NCBI GenBank assembly: GCA_041538185.1
Contig: JBGORM010000005.1
Span: 186,001 to 250,000 of the forward strand
Length of the DNA: 64,000 nucleotides
Direction: 5' to 3'
From: Melioribacteraceae bacterium 4301-Me
GTDB taxonomy: Bacteria > Bacteroidota > Ignavibacteria > Ignavibacteriales > Melioribacteraceae
Position numbers and translations under genes: made by a program. The notes under the pieces are model-generated. The model saw only the letters and a program-made list of their open reading frames with translations, ran no database searches and was not told the origin of the DNA. Of the stretch, positions 63,480 to 64,000 are shown one piece after another (within the stretch, counting starts at the first letter, position 1; each line of letters begins with the position of its first letter).

Positions 63480-64000
63480 TGCCAGCCTCGATTAATTTTT
63501 TGATATCAAACTTCACCATTCCGAAAATTGCATTCATTGTTTTGCTGGATTTTTTCGGATTACTGATTAATTCATTTAATATTTTTGGAACTACCTGCCA
63601 CGATACACCAAATTTATCTTTCAGCCATCCGCACTGAACTTCTTTCCCGCCGTCTGTTAACTTATTCCAGTAATAATTAATTTCATCCTGGGTATCACAA
63701 TAAATTATTAGTGACAAAGCATCGTTGAAATCAAAATTGTGAGTCATTTTCCCACCACTCAGTAAGTTAAGTAAGTAACCGTTTAACTTTACTTGTCCGA
63801 ATAATAAATAATCTTTTTCGGGATATTCCATTAAAATTTTTGAGTCGGGAAAAATTGAGGTGTAATAAGTTATCGCTTCTTTAACCAACGAATATTTATC
63901 ATTTACAAAAAGAAGTGTTGGGACAATTTTCTGCGGCGAGTTTATTGCTTCAATATCAAGCTGCCACGAAAGGCCAAATTTATCTTTAACCCAGGCATAT
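63472..64000 (-). CDS. VOC-family (PhnB/3-dmu-9_3-mt type) protein, 5' end outside window
   Basis: The frame is open from the stop at 63472 to the end of the window, so the gene is partial at its N-terminus. Two tandem VOC modules are seen: YAWVKDKFGLSWQLDIEAI in the outer part, then KEAITYYTSIFPDSKIL, and later CGWLKDKFGVSWQVVPKIL, the repeated (W-x-K-D-K-F-G-x-S-W-Q) signature of PhnB-like proteins. Substrate unknown. It overlaps the SRPBCC gene downstream and is probably the first gene of the pair. A shorter start at 63888 is internal. Confidence 0.85.
   Translation of the reverse strand, partial: YAWVKDKFGLSWQLDIEAINSPQKIVPTLLFVNDKYSLVKEAITYYTSIFPDSKILMEYPEKDYLLFGQVKLNGYLLNLLSGGKMTHNFDFNDALSLIIYCDTQDEINYYWNKLTDGGKEVQCGWLKDKFGVSWQVVPKILNELISNPKKSSKTMNAIFGMVKFDIKKLIEAGNE

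Overview
The window is AT-rich bacterial DNA. It most resembles a member of the Ignavibacteriota (Ignavibacterium/Melioribacter-like; Bacteroidetes-Chlorobi group). The grounds are a large secreted protein ending in a type IX secretion sorting domain with a YPNPFNPTT motif, frequently weak Shine-Dalgarno sites, and many short intergenic repeat families. The taxonomic call is inference from gene content, not from a marker gene.

Region 1 (1-17342) is a type I-B CRISPR-Cas locus mixed with defence and toxin-antitoxin genes. It begins inside cas7 (Cst2/DevR type), followed by overlapping cas5 and cas3. Then come a DUF1841 gene, an AAA/DUF4143 ATPase and an HEPN/MNT pair. Next lie cas4, a frameshifted S23-type four-helix-bundle gene, an AbiEii-type nucleotidyltransferase with a small partner, cas1, an intact S23-type gene and cas2. 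A 4.8 kb array follows, with 72 intact repeats, 72 spacers and a degenerate last repeat. Low-complexity tracts of about 17-bp period run up to the starts of cas4 and cas1 and bound the interspersed genes. The S23 gene between cas1 and cas2 is flanked by inverted ATTAGGA heptamer tracts. cas8 and cas6 are not present here and presumably lie upstream.

Region 2 (17343-25325) holds the T9SS-exported LamG protein, about 1.3 kb of apparently non-coding DNA, an unrecognised gene, an Rrf2 regulator, and a tight pair of carbonic-anhydrase-like and ATP-grasp genes.

Region 3 (25326-37899) is a minus-strand copper/silver efflux cluster: CusC, CusB, CusA, a miniature PII-like protein, two tiny membrane peptides, a His/Met-rich metal-binding protein and a cupredoxin. 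A good sigma-54 (-24/-12) promoter lies upstream. Beyond a doubly broken hicAB remnant sit an NtrC-type regulator and its kinase, which are the likely activators.

Region 4 (38003-48805) is a fatty-acid beta-oxidation operon: acyl-CoA ligase, FadN-type hydroxyacyl-CoA dehydrogenase/hydratase, thiolase, acyl-CoA dehydrogenase, SDR reductase and thioesterase. A divergent ScfR-type regulator is separated from it by a candidate operator.

Region 5 (48806-64000) is ordinary chromosome: CorA, MscS, a PAS protein, an OmpR-type two-component system, a Lys-rich exported protein, acetyltransferases, DinB, an MBL-fold hydrolase, an FMN reductase, a phosphoesterase, DUF6062, a methyltransferase, and SRPBCC and VOC proteins. 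The last gene runs off the window. Several short palindromic repeat families occur in its intergenic gaps.
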